DNA of 43,216 nt from Alphaproteobacteria bacterium HGW-Alphaproteobacteria-7 (GTDB taxonomy: Bacteria; Pseudomonadota; Alphaproteobacteria; Sphingomonadales; Sphingomonadaceae), in assembly GCA_002842735.1 (NCBI GenBank), contig PHEB01000026.1, positions 1-43,216 on the forward strand, in the 5' to 3' direction. This document shows, one piece after another, positions 21,715-32,200 of this stretch. Within the stretch, counting starts at the first letter, position 1. Every line of letters starts with the position of its first letter. Made by a program: the position numbers and the translations under genes. The notes under the pieces are model-generated. The model saw only the letters and a program-made list of their open reading frames with translations. It was not told the DNA's origin and did no database searches.

Positions 21715-24075
21715 ATGGACATCTCGCCCGTCTCGCTTGTGCTGATTGCGCTGGTGCTCGCCGCTTGGGCGGTGGGCGCTGCGGTGGTCATCATCCGCGC
21801 CAATCGGGGCATGAAGCGCGCGAGGGCGCTCAAGACCAGCCTCAAGCGGATGCAGGCGCTGCTCGATGTCGCGCCCGCGCTGCCTCTGCTGGTGCGAGTC
21901 GACGGGCGGATTGAAGCGCCCGACAAGCTGGCCCGGTTGCTGGGCCTTGCCGCGATGCCGAAATATCTCAGCGAACTGGCACCCGACGGCGGGGCGAACA
22001 AGGGCGGCGGGCTATCCCGCGAACAGGTCGACCAATTATGGGCGCGGGTGCAGGCGACACAGAAAAGCGCTGCTCCGTTTCGCATGGCAATCAACCTGCC
22101 CGGTTCGCAGCGCAGCCTTGCGCTGCACGGCACGCTCGCCGATCCGCAGGTTTCGCCGGGCGGGGCGGCGCTGGTGTGGGTGTTCGACTTTACCGAAAGC
22201 CACGGCGAACTGGCCCGCCTGCGCGCTGCTGCGGCACGGGCGACCGGGGATTTTGCCGCATTGGTAGGCTTGATCGAAGCGGCGCCAATGCCGATGTGGT
22301 TTCGCGGCAGCGATCTGACCTTGCAGCTCGTCAATCAGGCCTATGTCGATGCAGTGGGCGCGGGCAGCGCTGCGGAAGTCGTGGACAGCCAGATCGAACT
22401 GCTTGAACCCGATGATGCGCGATCGCCTGCCGATATCGCGCGCAATGCACTCCAAAATCAGGATAAATCCGAACGGATCGTCGCCGCCACGATCCACGGC
22501 GCGCGCCGCACCTTGCGAGTCAGCGATCTGCCTTTGGGGCAGGAAGGCGTGGCGGGCTACGCCATCGACATCGAGGAGCAACAGCAGGTAGCGCGTGAAT
22601 TTCGGGCATTCCGCGATGCCCAGCGCGTGATGCTGGATCAGCTATCAGTCGGCGTCGCGCAGTTCGACCCGGAAGAGCGTCTGATATTCGCAAACCGCCC
22701 ATTCCGGCGGCTGTTCGCGCTGACGGACGAGGCAATAGCGGAGCGCACTGCGTTCGACCGCTTCCTTTCCGATGCGCGCGAACGTGGGCGCACGCCCGAA
22801 GTGCGCGATTTTCCTGAATGGCGGCGTGAACGCGCAGCATGGTTCGGCGCGCGCGGGACGCAGGAGGAAGCCTGGCCGCTACCCGGCGGCACGCATCTGC
22901 GGGTGGTCGCGCAACCCATGCCCGATGGCGGGTTGGTGCTGATCACCGAAGATTGCACCGAAAGCCTGGCGCAGTCCGCTGTGCGCGATACGTTGCTGCG
23001 CACCCGCACTGCGACGCTTGATAGCCTGTTCGAAGCGCTGGTGATTTTTTCGCCCGATGGTTCGGTGCAGCTGTGGAACCGCAGCTTTGCCGGAACTTGG
23101 GGTCTGACGCCGGAACTGCTCGATCAGCACCCCAGCGCCGATGAATTGCTAAGCGCGATTGGACGCAATCTGGTGCGCCCGGACGAGGTGGCGCTGATTG
23201 GTGCGGCGGTGCGCGCGGCGACATTGGACCGGCGTGAGAAGGGTGGGCAGGTTGATCTTGCCGATGGGCGCAGCTTGCGGTTTGCCGGGATTCCGCTGCC
23301 CGATGGCAATGGACTTCTGACGGTGCTCGACATCACCGCCTCGCAAAAGGCCGAGCAGGCTCTGCGCGAACGCGCCGAAGCGCTGGAAGAGGCTGACGCG
23401 GTCAAGGCGCGGTTCCTCGCCAATATGTCTTACGAATTCCGCACCCCTCTGACCACGATTGGCGGCTATGCCGAACTGCTGAAAAGCGGCGTGGCTGAAG
23501 GGCCGGAACAGGCGGGCGAATATGTCGATGCGATCCTGAGCGCAGTCGCGCGTCTTACCGAGCAGGTCGAAAATGTGCTCGACCTGTCGCAGAGCGAGGC
23601 GGGTCTGCTGCCGATCAGCAAGGAACGGATCGATCTGCTCGATTTCCTCACAACGCTGGTGCGCGAACGCGAACAGGTGATCATTGCTGCGGGCCTTAGC
23701 CTTGATCTCAAAGGCCACCGGGGCCGGGTGGTGGATGCCGATCCGCGCCAGTTAGGCCGGGCAGTTGGCAATCTCCTGGACAACGCCATAACCGGCACGC
23801 CCGAAGGAGGCCGGATCGTGATCGAACTGAACAAGGCGCCCGATGGATCGGATTGGGGTGTCGAAATCAGTATCGCCGATAATGGCCGGGGCATGTCGTC
23901 ACGCGAGCTCGCGCTGGCGCAGGGAGGGGTGAAGCCGGGCAAGGACGGCGCGCCCGAACGCCGCACCGGGCTGGGCATTCCGCTCGCACGGCAGTTGATC
24001 GAAGCGCATGATGGCACGCTCGACATCGCCAGCCGTAAGGGCGCAGGCACCACCGCGACGATCCGCCTGCCGTGA
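21715..24075 (+). CDS. divL: DivL-type sensor kinase homologue with Tyr at the phospho-acceptor site
   Basis: Cell-cycle regulator of the histidine kinase fold. In Caulobacter, DivL binds DivK and controls CckA and thus CtrA. The start at ATG 21715 has AAGGGG upstream. There is one N-terminal membrane helix (about residues 6-27), several PAS-like regions (about 170-545), a HisKA-like dimerisation segment (about 555-630) and an ATPase domain with GNLLDNAITGTPEGG, SIADNGRGMS and RTGLGIPLARQL. The H box reads FLANMSYEFRTPL, so Tyr573 replaces the phospho-acceptor His, the defining trait of DivL (Tyr550 in Caulobacter). Length (786) and neighbours also fit. It should act as an allosteric partner, not an ordinary kinase. 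Confidence 0.93.
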   Translation: MDISPVSLVLIALVLAAWAVGAAVVIIRANRGMKRARALKTSLKRMQALLDVAPALPLLVRVDGRIEAPDKLARLLGLAAMPKYLSELAPDGGANKGGGLSREQVDQLWARVQATQKSAAPFRMAINLPGSQRSLALHGTLADPQVSPGGAALVWVFDFTESHGELARLRAAAARATGDFAALVGLIEAAPMPMWFRGSDLTLQLVNQAYVDAVGAGSAAEVVDSQIELLEPDDARSPADIARNALQNQDKSERIVAATIHGARRTLRVSDLPLGQEGVAGYAIDIEEQQQVAREFRAFRDAQRVMLDQLSVGVAQFDPEERLIFANRPFRRLFALTDEAIAERTAFDRFLSDARERGRTPEVRDFPEWRRERAAWFGARGTQEEAWPLPGGTHLRVVAQPMPDGGLVLITEDCTESLAQSAVRDTLLRTRTATLDSLFEALVIFSPDGSVQLWNRSFAGTWGLTPELLDQHPSADELLSAIGRNLVRPDEVALIGAAVRAATLDRREKGGQVDLADGRSLRFAGIPLPDGNGLLTVLDITASQKAEQALRERAEALEEADAVKARFLANMSYEFRTPLTTIGGYAELLKSGVAEGPEQAGEYVDAILSAVARLTEQVENVLDLSQSEAGLLPISKERIDLLDFLTTLVREREQVIIAAGLSLDLKGHRGRVVDADPRQLGRAVGNLLDNAITGTPEGGRIVIELNKAPDGSDWGVEISIADNGRGMSSRELALAQGGVKPGKDGAPERRTGLGIPLARQLIEAHDGTLDIASRKGAGTTATIRLP

Positions 24076-24536
24076 ACGAGACGCGCACGACCCTGCCTGA
24101 TCTGGCGGCGATGGCGCAATACGGTGCGGCGATTGCGGCACGGCTGCGTGCGGGCGATGTGGTGGCGCTGACCGGCGGGTTGGGGGCGGGCAAGACCACG
24201 CTGGCGCGCGCAATTCTGGCGGCGCTGGGCCATGCGGGCGAAGTGCCGTCGCCGACCTTTACGATCATCGAAACCTATGATGCGCCGCCGCTGCGCCTAC
24301 CTGTCGTCCATGCCGATTTTTACCGGCTCGAACACCCGGACGAGCTCGATGAAATCGGGCTGGATGATTACCGCGAAGGCGCGGCGCTGCTGGCCGAATG
24401 GCCCGATCACGCTGGCGGGTTTGACCGCGAGGCTGGCTGTCTTTCGATCACGCTGGAATTGGTGGGGGAAAGCGGCGAAGATGGGCGGATTGCGATTGCC
24501 CGCGGCGGCGCGGATTGGTTAGGGCGGATGCCATGA
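24072..24536 (+). CDS. tsaE: tRNA t6A synthesis ATPase TsaE
   Basis: ATPase partner of TsaB/TsaD in making threonylcarbamoyl-adenosine at position 37 of tRNAs reading ANN codons. It starts at GTG 24072, overlapping the divL stop by four bases. The 154 residues include Walker A GGLGAGKTTLARA (GGLGAGKT at 35-42), SPTFTIIETYD, HADFYRLEHPDELDEIGLDD and LAEWPDHAG, all standard TsaE features. Translational coupling to divL and to the next gene is likely. Confidence 0.95.
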   Translation: MNETRTTLPDLAAMAQYGAAIAARLRAGDVVALTGGLGAGKTTLARAILAALGHAGEVPSPTFTIIETYDAPPLRLPVVHADFYRLEHPDELDEIGLDDYREGAALLAEWPDHAGGFDREAGCLSITLELVGESGEDGRIAIARGGADWLGRMP

Positions 24537-25519
24537 GCGTGCTTCCTTCCGGCCTTGCCGAATTTGTCGCCGACGCAGGTTGGGGCGGGGCCGATATCGC
24601 GCCGCTACCCGGCGATGCATCGTTCCGTCGCTACTTTCGGCTTGTTCGAGGCGGCGAATCGGCGATGCTGATGCACGCCCCTCCGCCGCACGAAGACCCT
24701 GCGCCGTTCCTGCACGTTGCGCATTGGCTCAATGAAAACGGGATGCGCGCGCCAGCGATCTTTGCTGAAGACGCGGCCAAAGGCTGGGTGCTGACCGAGG
24801 ATTTCGGCAATGACCGGATGCGTGACTGGCTCGATCTGAACCCGGCGGACGAGGCGGCGGCCTATGCCGCAGCGGTCGATGCGCTGGTGGCGCTCCACCG
24901 CCTGCCAGCGGGGCCATTCCCGGCCTACGACATGGCGACCTATGCCCGCGAGGCGGTGTTGCTGACCGAATGGTATTGCCCGGCGCAGGGGTTGGATGTG
25001 GATGCGGCCGGCTATGCTGCGGCGTGGGAGGAAGCGCTCACCCCTGTGCTGGAACGCCAGCAGCCCGGCGTTACCGTGCTGCGCGATTACCATGCTGAAA
25101 ATATCATGCTGCTGGGCGGGCAAGCGGGCGCGCCGCAGGGGTTGATTGATTTTCAGGACGCGCTGGTCGGCCACCCGGCCTATGATCTTGTCTCGCTGTT
25201 GCAGGACGCGCGGCGCGATGTGCCAGAGGTGTTGGAGGGAGCGATGCTGGCGCAGTATTGTTCAGGCGCCGGGGTTAGCGATGATGATTTCCTTGCCGAT
25301 TACGCGCGGCTCGGTGCGCAACGCAATGCCAAGATTGTCGGCATCTTCACCCGGCTCGACCGGCGCGATGGCAAGCCCAAATACCTCGCCATGATCCCGC
25401 GCGTATGGGCAGCGATGGAGCGTGATTTGGCGCACCCTGCGCTGGCGCCGGTGGCGCGCTGGTTCGATACCAATATCCCGCCCGCATTGCGCGCGGCCAA
25501 TGGGGCATTCGCCGCATGA
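24533..25519 (+). CDS. amgK: Sugar kinase of the aminoglycoside phosphotransferase fold, AmgK-like
   Basis: Probable anomeric kinase for N-acetylmuramate and N-acetylglucosamine in peptidoglycan recycling, as shown for AmgK of Pseudomonas putida. ATG 24533 overlaps the tsaE stop as ATGA; a longer frame from 24515 lies inside tsaE. The 328 residues show PLPGDASFRRYFRLV near the N-terminus, the catalytic loop RDYHAENIMLL (Asp185, Asn190) and the metal-binding IDFQDALVGHPAYDLVSLLQ. The immediately following murU-like gene, overlapping by four bases, strongly supports AmgK over other kinases of this fold. Confidence 0.88.
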   Translation: MSVLPSGLAEFVADAGWGGADIAPLPGDASFRRYFRLVRGGESAMLMHAPPPHEDPAPFLHVAHWLNENGMRAPAIFAEDAAKGWVLTEDFGNDRMRDWLDLNPADEAAAYAAAVDALVALHRLPAGPFPAYDMATYAREAVLLTEWYCPAQGLDVDAAGYAAAWEEALTPVLERQQPGVTVLRDYHAENIMLLGGQAGAPQGLIDFQDALVGHPAYDLVSLLQDARRDVPEVLEGAMLAQYCSGAGVSDDDFLADYARLGAQRNAKIVGIFTRLDRRDGKPKYLAMIPRVWAAMERDLAHPALAPVARWFDTNIPPALRAANGAFAA

Positions 25520-26238
25520 CCGCAGGGCCGCTCGCTTCTGATACCGCGATGATCCTTGCCGCAGGGCTGGGCAAGCGGATGCGCCCGCTCACCGCGTCGC
25601 AGCCCAAACCGTTGGTGCGGGTTGCGGGCAAGGCGTTGATTGACCACGCGCTCGATCGGCTGGCCGAGGCCGGGGTCGCGCGCGCGGTGGTGAATGTGCA
25701 TTATCTTGCTGATGCGCTGGAGGCACATGTGCTTGCTCGCCGCGCGCCGCAGGTGAGCGTCTCGGATGAGCGCGCGCTCTTACTCGAAACCGGCGGCGGG
25801 ATGGCGAAGGCGCTGCCGCGCCTGCCCGACCCGTTCTTTGCGCTGAACGCTGACAATATCTGGCTCGATGGCCCGAAAAGCGCGTTTCACGATCTGTCGT
25901 CGCGTTGGGATCCGGACGCGATGGACGCGCTGCTGTTGGTGGTTCCCCACGCGCGCGCGGCGAATTTTAGCGGGCCGGGCGATTTCCACATGGACCCGCT
26001 GGGCAGGCTGTCGCGCCGCCTTGATGGCCGGATCGCGCCGTTCATTTATACCGGCATCCAACTGGTATCGCACCGCTTGATGCGCGATGCGCCAGACGGG
26101 CCGTTCGGGACAATGCAATTGTGGGAACGCGCGATCAAAGAACGGCGGCTTTACGGACTGTCCTTCACCGGGCTGTGGTTCGAAGTCGGCACTCCGCAGG
26201 CGATCCGTCCGACTGAAGCGGCGTTGCAGGGTGGCTGA
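25516..26238 (+). CDS. murU: N-acetylmuramate 1-phosphate uridylyltransferase, MurU-like
   Basis: Nucleotidyltransferase expected to turn MurNAc 1-phosphate (made by AmgK) into UDP-MurNAc, bypassing de novo synthesis and the fosfomycin target MurA. The 240 residues carry the N-terminal signature MILAAGLGKRMRPLTAS followed by QPKPLVRVAGKALIDH, and FALNADNIW with the metal-binding Asp. The WFEVGTPQAIRPTEAAL end is typical of the MurU/MobA-like branch. It overlaps both neighbours. Without the pair context it could be called a generic sugar-1-phosphate nucleotidyltransferase. Confidence 0.9.
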   Translation: MTAGPLASDTAMILAAGLGKRMRPLTASQPKPLVRVAGKALIDHALDRLAEAGVARAVVNVHYLADALEAHVLARRAPQVSVSDERALLLETGGGMAKALPRLPDPFFALNADNIWLDGPKSAFHDLSSRWDPDAMDALLLVVPHARAANFSGPGDFHMDPLGRLSRRLDGRIAPFIYTGIQLVSHRLMRDAPDGPFGTMQLWERAIKERRLYGLSFTGLWFEVGTPQAIRPTEAALQGG

Positions 26239-29200
26239 GGCACGCCGCACAGGGCCGCTGGTCTATTCCATCGCCGCGCATCGCGGCTTTGCCGATGCGC
26301 TGGTGGCAGGGCTGGTGCCGCGCTACCGCGAGCCGGGTTTCGGGCTGGCTCGCCTAACGCTGCTGGTGCCGAGCAATCGCGCCGCGCGCACCCTGTCCGA
26401 AGCCTTCATCCGCCATGCCGGAGAAACCGGTGAAGGCGGGCTGTTGATGCCGCGCATGATCGCGGTGGGTGATCTTGACCTTGACGAAAAACTGGGCGCG
26501 GCGCTCGATCCGCTGGGTGCGGCTGAAATCCCGCCTGCCTGCGATCCTGTGCGCCGCTGGCTCGCGCTGGATCGCCTGATTGCCGAAGAGCGCGCGAGTG
26601 AGGGCATGGAGCCATTGCCGGGCCGCGCCCGGCTCAATCTGGCGCGCGAAATGGCGCGTACGATGGATCGCTTGCTGGTCGAGGAAAAGCACGCTGATGA
26701 CCTGCTGAGCGAACCGGTGCTCGACAGTGTGGCGGGCGTGGCGGACCATTGGAAACGCGCCGTTCGCCTGTTTGCGCGGGTCAACACCCACTGGCAGGCG
26801 GAGCTGGATGCGCGCGGTGAGGTCGATGCCGCCACCCGGCGAAACCTGCTGTTCGATCGCGCCGCGCGCCGCTGGAAAGTTGCGCCGCCTCCGCACCCCA
26901 TCCTTGCAGCCGGTGTCACCAGCGCGTCCCCGGCGCTGGCGCGGTTGCTGCGCGTGGTGGCCGAACTGCCGATGGGCGCGGTGGTGCTGCCTGATCTCGA
27001 TCTGGCGATGGATGATGCCGCGTGGGAGGAATTGGGCCGCGCAGGTGCAGCCGACGAACCCGGCGGGGCGGTGTTCGGCGCGGACGACGCGTTGTCGCAC
27101 CCGCAATATCATCTCAAGCTGCTGCTAAACCGCATGGGGGTAAACCGCGCAGAGGTGCAGCAATGGCACCGGCGCGGACTTGCTGCGGCAGAGCCTGCCC
27201 GCAGCCGGGCGATCTCATCCCTGTTCCTGCCCCCGCGGGCGAGCCGTTCGTGGGCGGCGTTAAAGCCCGATCAGCGGCGCTTGGCAGGCGTTCGGTTACT
27301 GACCAGCGCGACGATCGAAATCGAAGCGCAGGCGATTGCGCTGATGGTGCGAGAAGCGCTTGAACAACCCGAACAGCGGATCGCGATCGTCACCGCTGAT
27401 CGCGGTCTTGCCCGGCGAGTGGTGCAGCATCTGGAGCGCTGGAATATTGCCGCCGATGATAGCGCCGGTCAGCCCTTGGCGCTGACCCCGGCGGGCCGGT
27501 TGCTGGGCTTGCTGGCGGAAATCGCCGCGCATGGGGCCGATCCCGGCAATCTGGTTGCGGCTTTCGGGCACCCCTTGGTGCGCGGCAGCGACGGGGAAGC
27601 GCGGCAGGCGTGGCTGACCGGCCTGCGCGCGTTTGACCGGCAATTGCGCGGGCCGTCCCCTGCGCCGGGGATGGAGCCGCTGCGCAAAGCGGCGGCCAAG
27701 GCGAGCGTCGATGGGTGGTGGGCCGAGGCTGAGGGGTTGATCGCGCCGCTTAACGATTGGCCGGAGCAGATCGGGCTGGCCGAAGCGCTCGGAATCCTCG
27801 CCAACGCTTGCGAATCCTTTGCCGGGCCATCGGCATGGGAGCGCGAAGATGGGCGCGCGCTTGGCTCCATGATCGAGGAATTGCGCGGCCACGCCGAAGC
27901 GCTCGGCACCGTGATCGAAAGCGCCGATATCGCGGGCATCCTGCGCGATGCAATGGATGAAGTCGCGGTGCGCCCCGGTTATGGCGGACACCCGCGTGTG
28001 GCGATTTACGGCTTGCTTGAAGCGCGCATGGCGCGGGCTGATATGGTGATCTGCGCCGGGCTGAACGAAGGCAGTTGGCCGCAAACGCCCGCGGCTGATC
28101 CCTTGCTCGCCCCTGCAATCCTGCGCGCGCTCGGCGTGCCGGGGGTAGAGTTCAGGATCGGGCTATCCGCGCATGATCTGGCCGGGGCAATGGGCGCGCC
28201 GCTGGTGGTGCTCAGCCGGGCACTGCGCGATGCCGAAGGGCCGACGCTGCCGTCGCGCTTCCTGCTGCGGGTTGAGGCGTTGCTGGGCGATGATCTGGCG
28301 CGCGAACACCGCGAAACCGCAATCCCGGCGCTGTTGCCGCATCTCGACCGTGAACGTGCGAGAAGTGCGGCTTATCCGCGCCCGGCACCTGACCCTGCGC
28401 CCAACTTGCGCAATGTGCCGATCAAGGTGACTGCGCTCGATCGGCTGCTGGGCGATCCCTATCAGTTCTATGCGCAGGCGATCCTCAATCTGAGGCAGTT
28501 GCAGCCGCTCGCCGCTGATCCGTTCAGCGATCCGGCGCTGCGCGGGACGTTGGTGCATGATATTCTGGAGAAATGGCATCACGCCCGCGTGGCTGACCCG
28601 GCGCTGGCGATTGCGCCATTTGCCGCCGCGCAGTTCGCCGCCGAGCAGGTGCACCCGCTGTTCCGGGCGCTATGGCAACCGCGTCTGATCGCGGCGCTCG
28701 AACGCTTCGAGGCATGGCTGGATGCCGCCGCGCTTGAGGGCCGGAAGGTGCTGGCCAGCGAATTTTCGGGCGAGATGACCTTCGATGATGTCAAGGTAAA
28801 GGGCCGTGCTGATCGCATCGATCAACTCGCCGATGGGACACTGGCCATCGTCGATTACAAAACCGGCGCGCCGCCAAGCAAGGCACAGGTGACGGCGGGC
28901 TATGCCCTGCAACTCGGCATCCTTGGCCTGATCGCGCAGCATGGTCGGTTTGAACGCCATGGCACGGTGGTAAGCGGCACGCCGACGCGGTTTGAATATT
29001 GGTCGCTTGGGAAGCCGCAAAAGGACGATGGGTTCGGTTATCAGCAAACCCCGATGAAAGAAGAGAACGCAAGAACCGGGCTTGAACCCGGCGAATACCT
29101 GCCCTTCCATGCCGAGCGGCTGGGCCACGCCATTCGCGAATATATCAAGGGCAGCGCGCCATTTACCGCGCGCGAGAACCCTGATTACAAAGGCTATAAT

Positions 29201-29269
29201 GAATATGATCAGCTGATGCGGCTGGAAGAATGGATCGTGGGCCTCACCGATCAGGATGATGCAGCATGA
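26231..29269 (+). CDS. addB: AddB, double-strand break repair nuclease subunit
   Basis: Partner of AddA in the helicase-nuclease that resects DNA ends for RecA. The start is GTG 26231, overlapping the murU stop by eight bases; in-frame codons before it lie in murU. The 1012 residues begin VYSIAAHRGFADALVAGL and LLVPSNRAARTLSEAF, a degenerate helicase-like N-terminus, and contain GLNEGSWPQTPAADP. The C-terminal PD-(D/E)XK nuclease has GRADRIDQLADGTLAIVDYK followed by TGAPPSKAQ (about residues 855-885). The Cys cluster for an iron-sulfur centre known from Bacillus AddB is not seen; only scattered Cys occur. It overlaps addA by four bases. Confidence 0.93.
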   Translation: MAEARRTGPLVYSIAAHRGFADALVAGLVPRYREPGFGLARLTLLVPSNRAARTLSEAFIRHAGETGEGGLLMPRMIAVGDLDLDEKLGAALDPLGAAEIPPACDPVRRWLALDRLIAEERASEGMEPLPGRARLNLAREMARTMDRLLVEEKHADDLLSEPVLDSVAGVADHWKRAVRLFARVNTHWQAELDARGEVDAATRRNLLFDRAARRWKVAPPPHPILAAGVTSASPALARLLRVVAELPMGAVVLPDLDLAMDDAAWEELGRAGAADEPGGAVFGADDALSHPQYHLKLLLNRMGVNRAEVQQWHRRGLAAAEPARSRAISSLFLPPRASRSWAALKPDQRRLAGVRLLTSATIEIEAQAIALMVREALEQPEQRIAIVTADRGLARRVVQHLERWNIAADDSAGQPLALTPAGRLLGLLAEIAAHGADPGNLVAAFGHPLVRGSDGEARQAWLTGLRAFDRQLRGPSPAPGMEPLRKAAAKASVDGWWAEAEGLIAPLNDWPEQIGLAEALGILANACESFAGPSAWEREDGRALGSMIEELRGHAEALGTVIESADIAGILRDAMDEVAVRPGYGGHPRVAIYGLLEARMARADMVICAGLNEGSWPQTPAADPLLAPAILRALGVPGVEFRIGLSAHDLAGAMGAPLVVLSRALRDAEGPTLPSRFLLRVEALLGDDLAREHRETAIPALLPHLDRERARSAAYPRPAPDPAPNLRNVPIKVTALDRLLGDPYQFYAQAILNLRQLQPLAADPFSDPALRGTLVHDILEKWHHARVADPALAIAPFAAAQFAAEQVHPLFRALWQPRLIAALERFEAWLDAAALEGRKVLASEFSGEMTFDDVKVKGRADRIDQLADGTLAIVDYKTGAPPSKAQVTAGYALQLGILGLIAQHGRFERHGTVVSGTPTRFEYWSLGKPQKDDGFGYQQTPMKEENARTGLEPGEYLPFHAERLGHAIREYIKGSAPFTARENPDYKGYNEYDQLMRLEEWIVGLTDQDDAA

Positions 29270-32200
29270 GCGGCGGCGGGTTGGTGTTTCCACTGGCGGG
29301 CAATCAACGGTTCGCCGCGAACCCTGCTGACAACGTGTGGCTGTCGGCCTCTGCGGGGACGGGCAAGACGCAGGTGTTGTCCGCGCGCGTGCTGCGCTTG
29401 TTGCTGCGCGAAGATGTTGCGCCGTCGCAGATCTTGTGCCTGACCTTTACCAAGGCGGGCGCTGCGGAAATGGCCAACCGCATCAACGCGGTGCTGGCAC
29501 GCTGGGTGCGGTTGCCTGAGGCAACGCTGGCGAAGGAACTTGGCCACCTTGGCGCGGATATCGACCCAGCCACTCTGGAACGCGCGCGCAGCCTGTTTGC
29601 CAGCGTGCTCGATTGCCCCGGGGGTGGCCTCAGGATTGATACGATCCACGCCTTTGCGCAGTTTCTGATTGGCAATTTCCCCGATGAGGCGGGCCTTGCC
29701 CCCGGCACGCGGGTGATGGACGATCGCAGCCGCGACCTGTTGGCGCGCGATGTTCTCACCGATCTGATTGACGGGGCTGAGCGCGCGGGCGATGCCCGGT
29801 TGCTCGACGCGATCACCCTGTTCACCACCCGCAAGGAACCGGGCGCGTTGCAGAAATGGCTGATGCGCGCCGCCGATGCGCATGATCTGTGGGCAGGGCA
29901 GGGCGCGTGGCAATCCCCGATGGATGCACGGGTGCGGCAGACCTTGGGAATGCCTGCTGATGCAGGTGCAGATTGGGCGAACGAGCCGCTGCACCCCGAT
30001 ATTTTCCCCGATGACCATCTGCTGGCGATGATCCCCCCGCTTGAAGCATGGGGCACGGCGACGGCGGCCAAGTGTCTTAGCGTCATGCGCGAATGGCTGG
30101 AGCTGGACTGGCCCGCGCGGATTTCCGCCGCTGCGGGGTTTCGTGGAACGCTGCTCAGGGCGGATGGCATGCCCAGCCTCACCCTCAAAAAGCCGCGGGA
30201 GACTGACCCTGATTTCATCGACAATCAGGAGACGATTGCCGCCGCGATTGAGGAAGTCGAAATCCGGCGCGCGCTGGTTGCCACCGCCGAAATCGTCACC
30301 GCCGCGCTCGAAATCGGGCGAGCGTTCGCGCTGAGGTGGGAGGCGCGCAAGGCCCGCGAAGGGCTGCTCGATTTTTCCGACCTGATCCGCAAGGCCGCCG
30401 ACCTGCTTGGCAATTCTGCGGCGGCAGACTGGATCCGCTACAAGCTTGACCGGCATTTCGACCATATCCTGATCGACGAGGCGCAAGATACCAATCAAAG
30501 CCAGTGGGACATCGTGTTCGCGCTGATCGATGATTTCTTCAGCGGCGAAGGCGCGCGCGGGGATAAATTGCGCACCATCTTCACCGTGGGCGATTACAAA
30601 CAGGCGATTTTCGGGTTTCAGGGAACCAGTCCGGAAAACTTCGCCCGCGCCAAGCAAAAGGTTGAGGCGCGCATCATGCAGGCGCGTGACGGCATCCGCG
30701 CCAGCCGCATCAATCGGCGCGAGCCGGGCTGGCAGGATCTCGACCTCGGCCAATCGTTCCGCACGGCCAATGTGGTGCTCGATTTCGTTAATCGCACGAT
30801 TGCGCTTTTGGGCTTTCCCGCCTTCGGGCTTGATCGCGAACCTGCGCCGCATGAAGGTGCCGAGCGCCCCGGGCTTGTCACGCTGTGGCCGCCCGTCTTC
30901 CCCCGATCGGGCAAGGGTGAGGATGATGAGGATGTCGACGGTGACGATGGTGGCGACTGGCTGCCCGCGCATGATACCTTGCTCGCCGATTGCATCGCGC
31001 AGCAGGTGCAGCGCTGGGTGAACCTGACCGATCCGTTCGTGCTGGAAAAAGGCGCGCGCCGCCATGCGCAGGCGGGCGACATCATGGTGCTGGTGCGCCA
31101 ACGAAAAGCGCTCGCCGCGCAGATTGTGGCGAAGCTGCACGCGCGCGGAGTGCCGGTGGCCGGGGTTGACCGGCTGCGATTGGGTGCGCCGCTGGCGGTG
31201 AAGGATGCGCTGGCGGCCCTGCGCTTTGCGTCGCAACCGCTTGATGATCTGAGCCTCGCCAATCTGCTTGCCTCGCCGCTGGTGGGGTGGACGCAGGAAG
31301 ATATCCTCGCCCACGTTCCCCGGTCTGACAAGGTGCGGCTGTGGGATCATTTGCGCCGCGCGGATGCGCCGCCGTTGGTGCGGGACACGGCTGAACAACT
31401 GCGCGAACTCCTGCGCCGCGCCGATTACCAGACCCCGCAGGCGCTGGTGACATGGCTGCTGACCGGCCCGTGGCAAGGCCGTGCGCGGCTGGTTGAACGG
31501 TTGGGGAGCGAGGCGAACGACCCGCTTGATGAGCTGGTCAACGCGGCCTTCGCATTTGAAGCGGAGCATTGGCCGAGCCTTGCCGGGTTCTTGCAGTGGT
31601 TCGATGCCGGAACCGGTGATCTGAAACGCGATTCGGACAGCGCCACCGGGCAGGTGCGGGTGATGACGGTGCATGGTTCCAAGGGTTTGCAGGCGCCGAT
31701 CGTCATCCTGGCCGACGCCACGGGCGAACCGGGCAAGCCGGGTGATCTGGCGCTGGATGATGATGCCTTCGGGTTGGCGGGCGATCCTGAAAGGGTGCGC
31801 GCGGTGCCATTGCCGCCGCTGAACAAGGAGGAACGCAAGGGGCGGGTCAGCGCGGCTGAGGAAGCGGCCAAAACGGCGGCGATGCAGGAGCATTGGCGGC
31901 TGCTTTATGTCGCCATGACCCGCGCTGAGGAAGCGCTGTTCATCGGCGGATCGCTCAACAAGAACGAAGCAAGGAACCGCGTCCCGCATGATGACAGCTG
32001 GTATGCGCGCCTTGCGCCCTTGTTCGAAGGCGAGGAACTCACTGATCTGGTGTGGCGCTGGCGCAAGGAGTGGGGGCATCGCGCTGAACCGCTGGTGCCC
32101 GGTGATAATGCGCAATCGGGCGCGCACGCGGCACCGGAACTTCCGCCTTGGATGACAACGCCGATCGGCCCCGAACCGCGCCCACCGCGCCCGCTTGCGC

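Noticed and set aside
21715..24075. Degenerate, inactive histidine kinase
   Set aside because: The His to Tyr change is the known DivL trait, and the ATP-binding motifs are intact.
29251..32127. 958-residue open frame antisense to addA
   Set aside because: It lies fully opposite the addA helicase motifs, has low-complexity Arg/Gln-rich content and no family signature; long antisense frames are common in GC-rich DNA.
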